From: Plantago elongata
Taxonomy: Eukaryota > Streptophyta > Magnoliopsida > Lamiales > Plantaginaceae
Direction: 5' to 3'
Assembly: GCA_036897095.1 (NCBI GenBank)
Contig: JAYMSP010000873.1
Location: 1 to 39,751 of the forward strand
DNA: 39,751 nucleotides
Positions 1 to 10,360 of the stretch are shown here, in pieces. The notes below the pieces were generated by a model that was not told the origin of the DNA, did no database searches, and saw only the letters and a list, made by a program, of their open reading frames with translations. The position numbers and the translations under genes were made by a program. Within the stretch, counting starts at the first letter, position 1. Each line of letters starts with the position of its first letter.

Positions 1-894
1 ACTCAAAGGACTGCGTTTTGAGAATTTGATTCTCTCCAGGGACTTGTGGGGAAAATTGACAGTTTATCTAATTTACAATTTTGCCACATAAATTTTAAAA
101 TAGTTTTAAAACCCCCTAGAAGTTTCGAACTTCCAATTTCAGAACTTAAGGCTGTTTGGCCAAATGCAAAATCTGAAATTCAAACAAGGGCATAAATGAC
201 TTTTCCGGGCTTAAGTTCGCTGAAAGTCAAATTCGTGGACCTGGATGTAATTGATTTTTATCGAGTAAGACTTATATGTAATTGTTGATCTGAATGGTAG
301 CCACCTGCAACTTTTAAATCTAACAGGTGGTGCAGATGTAATTTGCCCTTTTTTAAATAAGCATATTTTTATTAATTAACATGAAATATAGCATTACAAT
401 TATAATTGTTGAACAAGAAGAATTTATCAATCGATTCTAGATGTAAATCACCACCAATCTCTATTCAGAGAATATAATTATCCATTTTGGAGAATCGAAT
501 CCGTGACCTCATAGTTACGGCGTGCCTCAGCTTGTCTTTGATTTGATCATTTAACAGAGTTGTGACAAAAAAATTATAAAATTTTCATCATCACGTTACT
601 ATTCATGACGAAAGAAAATGAAATTTTCATTATAACTTTAATTACATAACACCGATCAACACTACGTTAATTAAAGATATATTTTCTCAAGTGTCAAATA
701 ATTTTGATAAAATCATAGAAATATATAAAATTATAAATTAATTAAATTAAATGTTAAAGTAATAAACTATATAAATCCTCAACTCATTACAAATTATTAA
801 AAATAAAACAAATAAATATGTAAGTAAATTTTAAAAACAATACTTTCATGATATTGAATAAATGATGAATTATCTTATGTACGCCTTTTTAACA
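1..894. other. AT-rich spacer, no gene recognised
   Basis: No convincing reading frame or splice-compatible exon is visible on either strand. Around 490-535 there is a weakly tRNA-like or SINE-like phrase (AATCGAATCCGTGACCTC), too short and degenerate to name. The rest is AT-rich spacer. Confidence 0.5.
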
Positions 895-902
895 TGTATC
901 CA

Positions 903-1321
903 CAGGCCCGGCCCAGGGCACGCGCGGGCTGCTCGCCCGCGCAGGGCCCAAACATTTTTGGGGCCCCTGGACCGGTCCATGCATGTTATTCAAAATTTAA
1001 AAAGAAAATTAAAATTTGTTAGGAAGTTAATTATGGAATGGCACGTCTTCACATTAATTTATTCTTCTCTCATAATCATTTTCTTCCTCTTTACTCTCAC
1101 GATCTCCTAAATAAGCACCATTTTCATACTTTCCATTTCAATGACTATAAATACTAGTTTGCTTAATTCTATTTATATGCAATTTAAGTCATGGTTTAAT
1201 GTAGAGACCTTTAATGTATATGCTTAATTTATTATTTTAATTAAAAAAATTCTATATCATATTATTAGGGCCTCGTTTAAAATTTTCGAACAGGGCCCTG
1301 TAAATCTCAGGACCGGCCATG
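903..1321. mobile_element. hAT-type non-autonomous element (MITE), 419 bp
   Basis: The element starts CAGGCCCGGCCC and ends GGACCGGCCATG. The reverse complement of the right end, CATGGCCGGTCC, matches the left end at 9 of 12 positions. Both ends are flanked by the same 8-bp direct repeat TGTATCCA (895-902 and 1322-1329). An 8-bp target duplication with CA-starting inverted ends is characteristic of the hAT superfamily. The GC-rich ends stand out sharply from the AT-rich flanks. There is no transposase frame inside, so mobility would have depended on an element elsewhere. Confidence 0.8.
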
Positions 1322-1329
1322 TGTATCCA

Positions 1330-1909
1330 TACTTAAAATAGCAAGAAAAACAAAATAAAAACTTAATTAAATTCACCTACAACTATTCTTATATTATTAT
1401 CCATATTTTTCACTTTTTTTTATACTAGTAAAATTATGAACGTGAATTTTACGTGCCAAATAAATGAGTGTATCATATTAAAATTAAATATACATGACAT
1501 AAATGTTGGAGCAAGTCCCCTAGAGAAACGGTCTCTAGATAATTTATTTACGTGTCGTAGTTGTTGTGCACTCGTGATCCTCTACGACATTTTTGTATGA
1601 CATCTTCTATGACACTGTCAGATTGTCATGTTTTCACCGTTAAATTTTAACTAAAAACTTTTCTTCATATAATGGTGTTAATTATGTTTATTATTGGAGT
1701 GATAAACAAAACACGGAAGGAAATATTTGAGAGAGATTTCTCAGATAATAACATAATTAAGATATAATTTTGTAATGCAATTTTACAACAAGTAAGTTAA
1801 TTGATCGTTATAGATAATTTCTGAAGTAATAATGTATTTATTTTATTTAAAATTTATTAGAAAAAAAGTATGTCTATTTACAAACTGATTAGTTTATATC
1901 TATTTTTGA

Positions 1910-1954
<45 letters not shown>

Positions 1955-2407
1955 TTATTACAAAAACTAAGTTAGATGTATTTACGTTGTAGTAGACACA
2001 TTCAGACAATCAGGCATGATAATTAGTCTTACTAAGTAATAAGTATGTTAAATTAATCTACAAAATTAACTTCCACCCATTTCCTTTTCCGTCTTCTTCT
2101 GCCTCTGGAATTTTAAGTTTTCTACTGTCAGTTGACGAAAACCTAAATTAAAGGCAAGGATGGAATTTCGCATTACAAGCTGCATGCGAATTAAGACGAA
2201 TTGGTTGAGGTGTATTCGTTATAACCGAGCTATAGACCAATCTCGTCAAAAAACATGTTCAAAACTTGGGCAAAAAATTGCCAGGTAGATCAAATCACCA
2301 ATCAACATCCTGCTACTCCGTTTTGGACCGGGCAGCAGGCCCACTATCCAGAGTCCAAGAAATAAACCAAACATAAATAACACGCAGTCCAAAGCAGCAA
2401 TACAACT
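1330..2407. other. AT-rich spacer with a trinucleotide microsatellite
   Basis: No gene is supported here. The only discrete structure is the ATT microsatellite at 1910-1954. Confidence 0.5.
1910..1954. repeat. (ATT)n microsatellite
   Basis: About 14 uninterrupted ATT/TTA units end in TATTTTATTA. This is a simple sequence repeat in spacer DNA and is likely to vary in length. Confidence 0.95.
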
Positions 2408-2695
2408 CTAAAACCCAAACCAACTCACTTTGAATCCTACAACCCATGTTAACCATTGGTCCACCAGCTGGTCAACATCACCATCACGGTCAAAATGCAC
2501 ACGAAATCTATTGCCTCTGGTGTCTTGATGTCCGTCTAAGAATCTGCCAATAATTCCTACGTACATATCTCTCGGTAAATGCTTGACAACATTTTGACCA
2601 GAGGAAAGGTCACGGCAAAATTTGCACAACTCCATGAATCCTTGAGATAATATTGATAGAATAGCAGTATTTTTTGCACGGAGAAAAGGTAACAT
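2408..2695 (-). pseudogene. Coding-like segment, left half of a head-to-head duplication; function unknown
   Basis: An open frame of 95 codons reads leftwards. Its central part (CKFCRDLSSGQNVVKHLPRD, then MYVGIIGRFLDG) is clearly related to a plus-strand frame at 2770-3093 (WKFCHDFSYDQNVARNIPRE, then IYIGMTRLL). The relationship continues to the ends of both frames (VHFDRDGDVDQLVDQW against LWDRDYLDDGHTPDLINED). Conservation at protein level suggests both copies descend from a real coding exon. I do not recognise the family. No start context, splice partner or promoter is evident, so it may be a gene fragment or a decayed copy. Confidence 0.35.
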
Positions 2696-2905
2696 GTACT
2701 CATCAAGGTCGGATACTAGAGAAGTTATGGCTCTTTCCCCTGAGACATTGAGTTACATGATAGTATTCATGCTACGTTTTAGCCCAACAATTTTCGAACT
2801 ACTGCTACTCTATCCATATTGTCTACAAGTCATGGAAATTTTGCCACGACTTCTCTTACGATCAAAATGTTGCCAGGAATATACCGAGAGAAATATACAT
2901 AGGAA
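2554..2905. repeat. Imperfect inverted repeat (arms 2554-2669 and 2801-2905)
   Basis: The reverse complement of 2801-2905 aligns along its length with 2554-2669 at roughly 70% by eye, with a few small gaps. Shared blocks include TCTCTCGGTA, CAACATTTTGA and GGCAAAATTT. The spacer is about 130 bp. The arms are the most conserved part of the head-to-head duplication that spans 2408-3093. A transcript through it could fold into a long imperfect hairpin; whether one is made is unknown. Confidence 0.75.
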
Positions 2906-3093
2906 TGACCCGGCTCCTACAAGACCGACAAAATTCTATCGCCGCTTGGCCCGCCTCCTGCAAGACCGACAAAAAAATTCACATAAAACTTTGGGACAGG
3001 GATTACCTTGACGACGGTCACACTCCTGATTTGATCAACGAAGATGTCGATTTACCAATTTTTTGGGTGTATATGGAGTTAAGTTGGGTTTAA
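2770..3093 (+). pseudogene. Coding-like segment, right half of the head-to-head duplication; function unknown
   Basis: A plus-strand frame stays open from about 2770 to the stop at 3091-3093 and is homologous to the minus-strand frame at 2408-2695. Relative to the other copy it has a small internal duplication: CTCCTACAAGACCGACAAAA is followed about 40 bp later by the near-identical CTCCTGCAAGACCGACAAAA, adding about 15 codons. No ATG in a good position and no splice partner are seen. The protein family is not recognised. Confidence 0.35.
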
Positions 3094-3889
3094 ACTTTTA
3101 TTCATTGATAATTAAAGGGTATTGTTGGTGAAGGCGACAATGATTTGGTGATTCACTCGATTGAATCGAGAAATGGCCATCATTACCATTTCTTAATTAA
3201 TTAATAATACATACACAAAAAAACAATGATGAAAAATTGGAATTTAGGTTCAAAAATGCAGATCTAAAAGTGTTTGAAATCAACAAGAGACTTTTACAAG
3301 TTTGGTCATAGAATATAGCAAACTCGATTTTTACCTTGATTTGAGAATCGTCGACGATTTTTGTATATCGATCCATTAGGCCGCTGAAGTGGATCGTGCA
3401 TGACGGATGTAGACACTGCAGTTTGAACACATAAAGAAGAAACCACTCGTCATCTAATTGTCATTTTAATCGATCGTCCATGTAAATCTATGAATACATA
3501 TGGAGAAGAATGGTGTGATAGGAATTTTGATCTATCTAGAAAAGAAAAACCATCAAATTGATTTTGGGAAGATGGTAAAATGTTTTGTCATAGAATATAT
3601 TACGCATTGATTTTCACCTTTATATAAGATTTGGAGGTAACCAAAATAAGAATATACTTTATGAATAGAGGAGTAATGAGCTATTTCCTCTTTTTTTTTT
3701 TTTTAATTCGGAATCCAAATTAATATTCGAATATGAAATTTTAATATAATCTAAACGTTATACCGACCACACGTAATAATCAAAATCGCATTACATTTGC
3801 ATTTTTCTTCGAATGAAATGGTATATACTATATAGTATACACTACATTACAACAACTCATCAAGTTCAAGGTTTGACTCCCTTCCAACT
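3094..3889. other. Spacer upstream of the PPR gene
   Basis: No gene is supported. A weak direct similarity joins about 3290-3345 and 3570-3625 (both contain TCATAGAATATA, followed by a GATTTT-ACCTT phrase). That suggests an old local duplication. Confidence 0.4.
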
Positions 3890-4208
3890 AGTGTTGTTAT
3901 GTGAGTCGGGTTCGACTCGACTCGTCTTGGTAAGACTCGATTCGATGAGCTATTTCGAACTGAGCTCGAACTCAAATTCATATTCGTTTCGTTATCGAGT
4001 GGAGCTCGATTTGACTTGTAAAACTTGTTAAGATTAATTACTTTAATAAAATTATATTTTTTTACATATTTTTATAGATAAGCCTCGTTAATATTTATAT
4101 TGTTCGAGTATATATTACTCGAGCTCAAACCCTTTTTTACTCATTTAGTTAACGAGCCGAGCTCAAACAATTCAATTGAACTCGAGCTCGAGTTGAATTT
4201 ACAATACT
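3890..4208. mobile_element. TCGAG-rich TIR element, copy 1 (MITE-like)
   Basis: The left end AGTGTTGTTATGTGAGTC is an imperfect inverted match of the right end, whose reverse complement starts AGTATTGTAAATTCAACTC. The ends are dense in CGAGCTCGA-type motifs and the centre is AT-rich with no coding frame. Similar elements in the same orientation lie at 16791-17136 and 25928-26252 and share the internal phrase TTATCGAGTNGAGT. No clear target duplication is visible, so the superfamily is unassigned. It ends 128 bp before the PPR start codon, so it may supply part of that promoter or leader. Confidence 0.6.
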
Positions 4209-4335
4209 CGGCTCCCCGAGAAACATCACAACTCCCAATCCAACCGGGTCTAATTCGCACTGCACTCCACTTCACTTCTCAGATAGTCTCCCAGTTGTTT
4301 GAAGTTGAGAATTACAGTGAAATCGAGCACAGAAA

Positions 4336-5694
4336 ATGAGAACCATTATCTCATCTCACACTCGTCATCATCTCAACATCTTCTCTTCCTCCTTCCTAAG
4401 GCCACTCAGCACCGGAAACAATGGCAGACCTTTACCAAACGAAGATTACTTCGCCACAATCACTCACATCTCCAATATCGTCCGCAAAGACATACACCTC
4501 GAGCGAACACTCGACAAAATGCGAATATCCAACCTCATCAACTCCGAATTCGTCTTCCGGATCCTCCGTAGCTGCTCCAATGTCGGAATCGGCTCCTTTC
4601 GCTTCTTCAATTGGGCCAGAACTAATTTCCCCAATTATGACCCCACCACACTCGAATTCGAAGAGCTGCTCAAAACCCTAGCTCAGACAATGCATTGGGA
4701 AACCATGTGGAAGGTCGTTCACGGTATGAAAGCTCAGAACTACCCGATTTCACCTTCTGTTGTGTGTTTCATTATTGAGCAGTATGGTATAAATGGGCTT
4801 ATTGATCAGGCTGTTGAGTTGTTTAATAGGTTGAAGAATTTTGACTGTCCACAGACCACACAAGTGTATAATTCCTTGCTGTTTGCCTTGTGTGAGGTCA
4901 AGAATTTTCAAGGAGCGTATGCCTTGGTTAGGAGGATGATTAGGAGAGGTGTTGTGCCGAATAAGAGGACTTATGGGGTTCTTGTGAACGGGTGGTGTGC
5001 TGCTGGGAAAATGAAGGAGGCTCAGGACTTTTTGGAGGAGATGAGTCAGAAGGGATATAATCCGCCTGTGCGTGGTCGTGATTTGTTGATTGAAGGGTTG
5101 TTGAATGCGGGTTATTTGGAGTCTGCCAAAGGTTTGGTGAGGAAGATGAATAAGGAGAGATTTGTGCCTGATGTTGGCACGTTTAATACTTTGGCTTCAG
5201 CTCTGATAAACTCTGGGGAGGTTGGTGTTTGCAGTGATCTTTTCCGTGATGTGTGTGAGTTGGGATTTGTTCCAGATATTGAGACATATAAGATTATGAT
5301 AAGTGCAGCGTCAAAAGCTGGAAAAGTTGATGAGGCTTTGAAGATACTTCATAGGTCCATGGATGATGGGCATCGACCTTTTCCTAGTTTGTATGCTCCA
5401 ATTTTGAAGGCACTTTTTAGAAGTGGACAGTTTGATGATGCTTTCAGTTTTTTTGCTGATATGAAGATAAAAGGGCATGCACCCAATCGCCCTGTGTATA
5501 TACTATTGGTTAGGATGTGTGTGCGTGGGGGCAGACCTGTTGAGGGTGCAAATTATTTGGTGGAGATGACTCAGTTGAATTTGGTGCCCAGGCCACAACA
5601 TTTTGATATGGTGACTGATGGCTTAAAGAAATGTGGGCAGCACGACTTTGCTAAAAGAATAGAGCACCTGGAGATATCTCTCCGTGGTATTTGA
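4336..5694 (+). CDS. Pentatricopeptide repeat protein, P class, probably mitochondrial
   Basis: This is a single-exon gene of 452 codons. PPR proteins of this class bind organellar RNA in sequence-specific fashion and act in RNA stability, splicing or translation. Residues 1-30 are rich in Ser, Arg and His with no acidic residue, as in a mitochondrial presequence. Roughly nine tandem repeats of about 35 residues run from about 105 to 440. The most regular start at TQVYNSLL (~175), NKRTYGVLV (~209), DVGTFNTL (~279), DIETYKIM (~314), SLYAPILK (~351) and RPVYILL (~385). No E, DYW or SMR domain follows, so editing activity is not expected. It resembles the Arabidopsis At5g18390-type protein from memory of the family, not from a search. 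The ATG at 4336 is chosen because the targeting-like peptide follows directly. Lack of introns is usual for PPR genes. A TIR element sits 128 bp upstream. Confidence 0.93.
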   Translation: MRTIISSHTRHHLNIFSSSFLRPLSTGNNGRPLPNEDYFATITHISNIVRKDIHLERTLDKMRISNLINSEFVFRILRSCSNVGIGSFRFFNWARTNFPNYDPTTLEFEELLKTLAQTMHWETMWKVVHGMKAQNYPISPSVVCFIIEQYGINGLIDQAVELFNRLKNFDCPQTTQVYNSLLFALCEVKNFQGAYALVRRMIRRGVVPNKRTYGVLVNGWCAAGKMKEAQDFLEEMSQKGYNPPVRGRDLLIEGLLNAGYLESAKGLVRKMNKERFVPDVGTFNTLASALINSGEVGVCSDLFRDVCELGFVPDIETYKIMISAASKAGKVDEALKILHRSMDDGHRPFPSLYAPILKALFRSGQFDDAFSFFADMKIKGHAPNRPVYILLVRMCVRGGRPVEGANYLVEMTQLNLVPRPQHFDMVTDGLKKCGQHDFAKRIEHLEISLRGI

Positions 5695-5757
5695 CCTGTT
5701 TAGTGCTCCATGCACAAGGTATATTCTACTTGGTTCCTGATAATTATTGATTTCAAG

Positions 5758-6385
5758 ATGCTTCTGTACCTTTTTTTTTTTTTTTTGCCAAATTCTGTGG
5801 CTCAAGTTTTGGAAATAATGTTGCTGTACATATTTTGATTCAATTTAGGCTTATCAGTTATAAATGCTTGGATCATGAATAACTAACTCGAGACGTAGGC
5901 AATATTGATATGTTACTTAATTTTATCTATATGTCAATGACATTGCAATCTGTCCTGTTTAAATGCTAATACAAACTGATGATTCCCTGAATAACTAACT
6001 CGAGTTAGACGTAGGCAATATTGATATGTTACTTAATTTTATCTATATGTCAATGTCATTGCAATCTGTCCTGTCTGTCTCAACTAGGAGGAAGATAAGA
6101 AAAAGGTTACGGTGAGGTTCCTTTCACTCCTTTTTTCTGATATGGATATAATTGTACCTTTTTCTTTTGCCAAATTTCTGGTTCATCTGTAGCTCAAGTT
6201 TTGGAATCAATGTTGCTGTCCGTACTGTGATTAAGTTTAGTCTTATTAGTAATAAATGCTTTGATCATGAATAACTAACTCGAGACATAGCCATTGATAT
6301 GTTACTTAATTCTTTCTAAATGTCAATGGCATTGCAATCTGTATTCTGCTTAAATGCTAGTACAAAATTGCAAACTGACGATGCC
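5758..6385. repeat. Nested local duplications downstream of the PPR gene
   Basis: A unit of about 100 bp containing ATGAATAACTAACTCGAG, TTGATATGTTACTTAATT and CATTGCAATCTGT occurs three times, near 5875-5960, 5990-6078 and 6267-6345. The first and third copies share a longer upstream segment (TTTTGCCAAATTCTG, AGCTCAAGTTTTGGAA, ATGTTGCTGT) near 5785-5830 and 6170-6220. This implies one duplication of about 390 bp plus a later duplication of the inner part. The segment may lie in the PPR 3' UTR or just beyond it. Confidence 0.8.
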
Positions 6386-7487
6386 CTGAATTTATTTTTA
6401 AAGGAACTTTATCATTTTCATGTTACTTTGCATAAGCTACCAACAAGAGTGAGCTCAACGAAACATAAGATTATGGAAGTGGATCTCATTTGCAACTGTC
6501 TATTGAAGTTCTAACAGTTGTTTTTACATTGATTTTTCTTTTCAGTGCAAAAACTAGATATTCCTGTCTATAATACCTCATAACTGAGAACATTTTGTCG
6601 AAACAACGATACAAGCTTAACAAGTCTGCATTGAGGCTGTCAGTTTCTAACTAGTATTTATGTAAACCTGCAGAATAGTCTCTACATTTCCATGTTAAAG
6701 CTACAATTCCATATTAAATCTTATAGAGGATTCCTCATGAGAGGAGAGCAATGACATAACAATGCTATGCTTTAGACCTTTGCATTCTGTGGGTTATTCT
6801 CCTACACAAATTGAGGTCCCTGTCTTCATATTCTTAATATCACAAGGACTGATAATATGTGACTGAGCTTCTCTTTTATTCCCTGAAGAACTTAACAAAT
6901 GTTGAAGAAATATGTTCGTCTTTGTACTGATACTCATTTAAGATATCATGTATTATTACATGCTTTTTTTTTGTTATTATAAATTCGTTCAATAAACAAT
7001 TACCAACTGTCTTGCCAGCAGCCATTGACTTATAGTAGTATTTATTTTTTCTGTTCTTTTCTTTCTAAAGATATTATTAGTTATGCGGGGTCTTGTTTTG
7101 TGCCTGTCCTTACTTTTTACTTGCAGAGATTCCTGATTGTAACTTAAGCAACTTCTGTGTAGATTTTGACAGTACAAACACATATGACATTTGTGGAAAT
7201 CAACAATAGAAAGCATATGACTTCTTCTCTGTGTTTTATTTCAATTTTTTTTTATGAATAATTGTCAACTTGCTTACACATCAATTTCATAGCGGAACTG
7301 AAAATTGCAGACCTATTTAATCATTAGGTGGTTAATTGGTAAGTTTTATAATTTAGGGCCAGATCACTAAAAGGGCAACTGGGAACTTGATTCACTTTTT
7401 CCATGATAAAAATGTGTGCAATGGGTTTTGATTAAATCCACAGATTCCAGCACTCAAAACAAACTATTTCCTCTCCAAATATTGCAG
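6386..7487 (+). other. Spacer or unresolved introns upstream of the 7.6-8.0 kb exons
   Basis: No complete gene is visible. Acceptor-like sites precede short open stretches (for example TTACTTGCAG before 7127), but none reads through convincingly. The 5' exons of the gene ending at 8009 could lie here or be lost. Confidence 0.3.
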
Positions 7488-7637
7488 CATTGTTTGTTGC
7501 AATCCCTCGAGTAAATCGGCAATTTATGTTCATGATTATTCATTGAAAGATCCAACTTGCAAGATACCTTCCTTCTGTCCTTGAATGTGGCATGAATACG
7601 TTATTTGTTTTGTGATTGCTCTAAGAATCTGCCATAG

Positions 7638-7788
7638 ACCTACAATTGGAGAATGAAAAGGTCCGAGAAATTCCTCACTCGGTGGTTGCTCCATTTGCAG
7701 TTAGTGGTGAGTGTTCCGTACAATTTTGCTGTTCATAGAATTGTGGAATTAGTTCTGTGGACCAGATTGTTTTCCAGCTAATCAACTT

Positions 7789-7824
<36 letters not shown>

Positions 7825-8009
7825 TTGGCATGACTAGAGGTTTAGCTTCTGTGATGGGTTGCTCGAACCCTGTAAAACTATGTTCTCAGATTTTACTTGA
7901 AATTATTATTTCAGCTTCTCGTGGCGTTGCTTGTGTGTTTGCTGCTAGAAAACGTGCCTTGGTGTACATTCTAGAGGCGGACGAAGAAGAAATTACTGAT
8001 TCAGAATAA
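7638..8009 (+). CDS. 3' coding exons of an unidentified gene (partial)
   Basis: Two exons join cleanly. 7638-7706 ends AGT G before donor GTGAGT, and 7915-8009 follows acceptor ATTATTTCAG. The joined frame reads [36 protein letters not shown], then [17 protein letters not shown] and a TAA stop, giving an acidic C terminus. The strong donor, good acceptor and phase match support a real gene. An upstream open stretch at 7489-7581 (SAIYVHDYSLKDPT and neighbours) may be an earlier exon, but its junction with 7638 is unresolved. The alternation of hydrophobic strands suggests a beta-propeller-like protein; this is a guess and no family is claimed. No start codon was found, so this could also be the relic of a decayed gene. 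A (AT)n microsatellite sits in the intron. Confidence 0.5.
7792..7822. repeat. (AT)n microsatellite
   Basis: About 15 uninterrupted AT units lie in the intron between the exons ending at 7706 and starting at 7915. Confidence 0.95.
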
Positions 8010-8017
8010 AGGACCGG

Positions 8018-8328
8018 TATATCTTGCATGGGTGGTTTCATTCACTATTGATGGAGGATCCCTCGATTGTGCTCCGTACAAAGTGTACTATAAAGAAGTG
8101 AACTTTAAGGACAATTTAGTGTTATGAATTTGTAAGAGCTCTACTCACCTGTTTGTGTTGTTTCACTTTATTGTATCTTGCATGGGTGGTTTCATTCACC
8201 TTTGATGGAGGATCCCTCGATTGTGCTTTGTACGAAGGGTACTATAAAGAAGTGAACCTTTAGTACAATTTAGTGCTATGAATTTGTAAGAGCTCTACTT
8301 ACCTGCTTGTGTTATTTCACCTGAGTAT
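8018..8328. repeat. Tandem direct duplication, two units of about 156 bp
   Basis: Unit 1 starts TATCTTGCATGGGTGGTTTC at 8018 and unit 2 starts with the same bases at 8174. They share GATGGAGGATCCCTCGATTG, ACTATAAAGAAGTGAAC and ATGAATTTGTAAGAGCTCTA, with scattered substitutions. It begins 9 bp after the stop codon at 8009, so it probably makes up that gene's 3' UTR in duplicated form, including any processing signals. Confidence 0.9.
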
Positions 8329-8329
8329 A

Positions 8330-9572
8330 TCTCGGTTCTTACGGTCTTACCTCGTTCTCAAGTAAAATGTGGTAAGTGTGATTCTTATAACTCTTGAGTG
8401 TGTACATTATTTTCTTGTAGACACCAGACACCATGAACTAGAAATGTAAGCGTAAGCGGACATTATATGAACTATGAACGACGAACTACGAAGAAATATA
8501 TGAATTACTAGAAATGATACACTGCGTTTAATGCGGTGCCTATAAATTTTATAAAATTAATTGAATTTAGATCACGTATGAATTTGTATATTATGTTTTA
8601 TGAGACGTAAGTGTCTTAGATGGGCAAGTACAAAAAAATTCTACACATTTGTGAACACAACTTATAATTTAAAAAGTAGCGGAATTTTAAATATTACCTA
8701 TCCATAAGTGAAAGAGACTCTTCAATTTATTTGGGTAAGTTGGTTTAGACCAACTTAAAATGAGTAATTTGTATGTAATGTAGACCTTTTACTATTATAA
8801 GGTGTGAGGTGCATTCATCAATTAGTAGTTTAAGGAATTATACGAGATAGTTTTAATCGTAAATATATACCTATCCATCATTTAGTAATATTTTAAGAAG
8901 AATGACGGAATACAAATACTTATGTGCAAAAATGAAATACATATGCATGAAATGACTTGAGTATTGTTAACGGGTACAATACACACCCAAAAACCAAAAG
9001 TCTAAAACTATCCAAAGACCACTTACATCATTTAAACAATTATATCTTGATTTCTTTGTATGAATCCAATCAACAACCACAACGTTCACCTAGACCGACA
9101 AGATCACCATATTCTAAAGTGTTTTCAATATCTTTAAAAAAATATTTTGGACTACATTTGTAAAAACTCTAGGGGGGGGGGGGGGAGGAAATTTGAAATA
9201 AAATTTTGAGTAGCCAGTTGTTGGAGAATAGTGAAGAAGTGCTAAATAAAATGCAATAATGACACTTTAACGAGTGAAATGCATTTTGATAATAATTAAA
9301 GACATATTATATTGTTGTAGAATAGAGAGGTGTTAAATAAATTGTAAAAGTGAAACGGCAATTTACAAGTGTAATAACACTTTAATATAACACTAAGAGC
9401 TTTATTATATTGTTTAAATCATTAGCTCCCACTCGTATTGTCTCAGGTGTGCTATTACATCAATACTAGTTTAACGAAAAAGAATTGGATAGTTGGTGTG
9501 AAAGACCCAATAGTAAGTGAGAAACTCTTCTGAAAATTCGAAAAATCCTGATACTAATATAAAAAGACAGCC
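8330..9572. other. AT-rich spacer with a G14 homopolymer
   Basis: No gene is supported. A run of 14 G (9172-9185) is present. A weak internal direct repeat (TTGTTGGAGAATAG near 9220, TTGTTGTAGAATAG near 9313) suggests old duplication. Confidence 0.5.
9172..9185. repeat. Poly-G run (14 G)
   Basis: Fourteen consecutive G follow CTCTA. Such runs are rare in AT-rich plant spacers, are error-prone in sequencing and can form G-rich structures. Confidence 0.95.
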
Positions 9573-9639
9573 GCACAATTAGTTTACAATCATACACAAT
9601 TTTCAAATAAATAAAAATTAACAATTAACACATAAAACC
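9573..9639. repeat. Left member of a pre-existing tandem repeat split by the LTR
   Basis: The sequence CACAATTAGT...TTTTCAAATAAATAAAAATT...ACACATAAAA recurs at about 13008-13060, on the other side of the LTR element, in the same orientation. Removing the LTR and one AAACC copy makes the two adjacent, so the LTR landed inside an older tandem duplication. Confidence 0.7.
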
Positions 9640-10360
9640 TGTAGGTCCCCAACCGCCCGAGGCGCGGTTGATCGATCAGTGCCGGATAAGGGGAAAATCA
9701 TAACCAAAATATAATATAAAATAAACTTATTTATTACGTAATACTGATAGATTGTACAAAAGGGTAGAATATTTGCAGATACATTTTATTTTTTAAACAA
9801 ACAAAACACCGCAGCGAAAAATCTGGTCCAGTTACTAAACGCCTGGTCATTCTAACCGGCCATCTACCCTGTTCTCGCAATCATTACCTGGGGAATGGAA
9901 AGAACAAACATGGAAGAGAGGGTAAGTCACAAGACTTAGTGAGTAATATTTTAAAACGAACGAGAAAATAAGCACGAACACTAATCCAAAATAGAGTTCA
10001 CTTTTGACAGGAAAACATAAAATACTTGTCACACAAAACAGGTTCCTGATCCTGGATTTTCAGAGTTTTCACGGACCAGATACCAACCATATAACTCCCC
10101 TGAATGGCCACGGAGGGCAACTTGACTACCTTATTTCTCCTTCGAGGAGCGACCTCGCAGACAGGCAGAAGACATGCTTAAGTCCATGTCGGCCTGGTAC
10201 ATGGAACGATATCGACCACCTGAGCCGGTGATACCGTTGGGGCGTCTGGAGATCTGTGGGTACAGGAGATATAGCCAAACCGTCGGTCCGTTCCGCCCGG
10301 CCCAACTATACCAGCTGTCCATGGGCCCAATCGAAACAGACAAAACAGAATGCCTGGATA

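Noticed and set aside
490..535. Possible tRNA or SINE promoter (AATCGAATCCGTGACCTC)
   Set aside because: Only a B-box-like stretch is visible, without an A box, a tail or target duplication.
862..1110. 82-codon plus-strand open frame
   Set aside because: It runs across the left end of the hAT MITE and its flank; the frame is a by-product of the GC-rich end.
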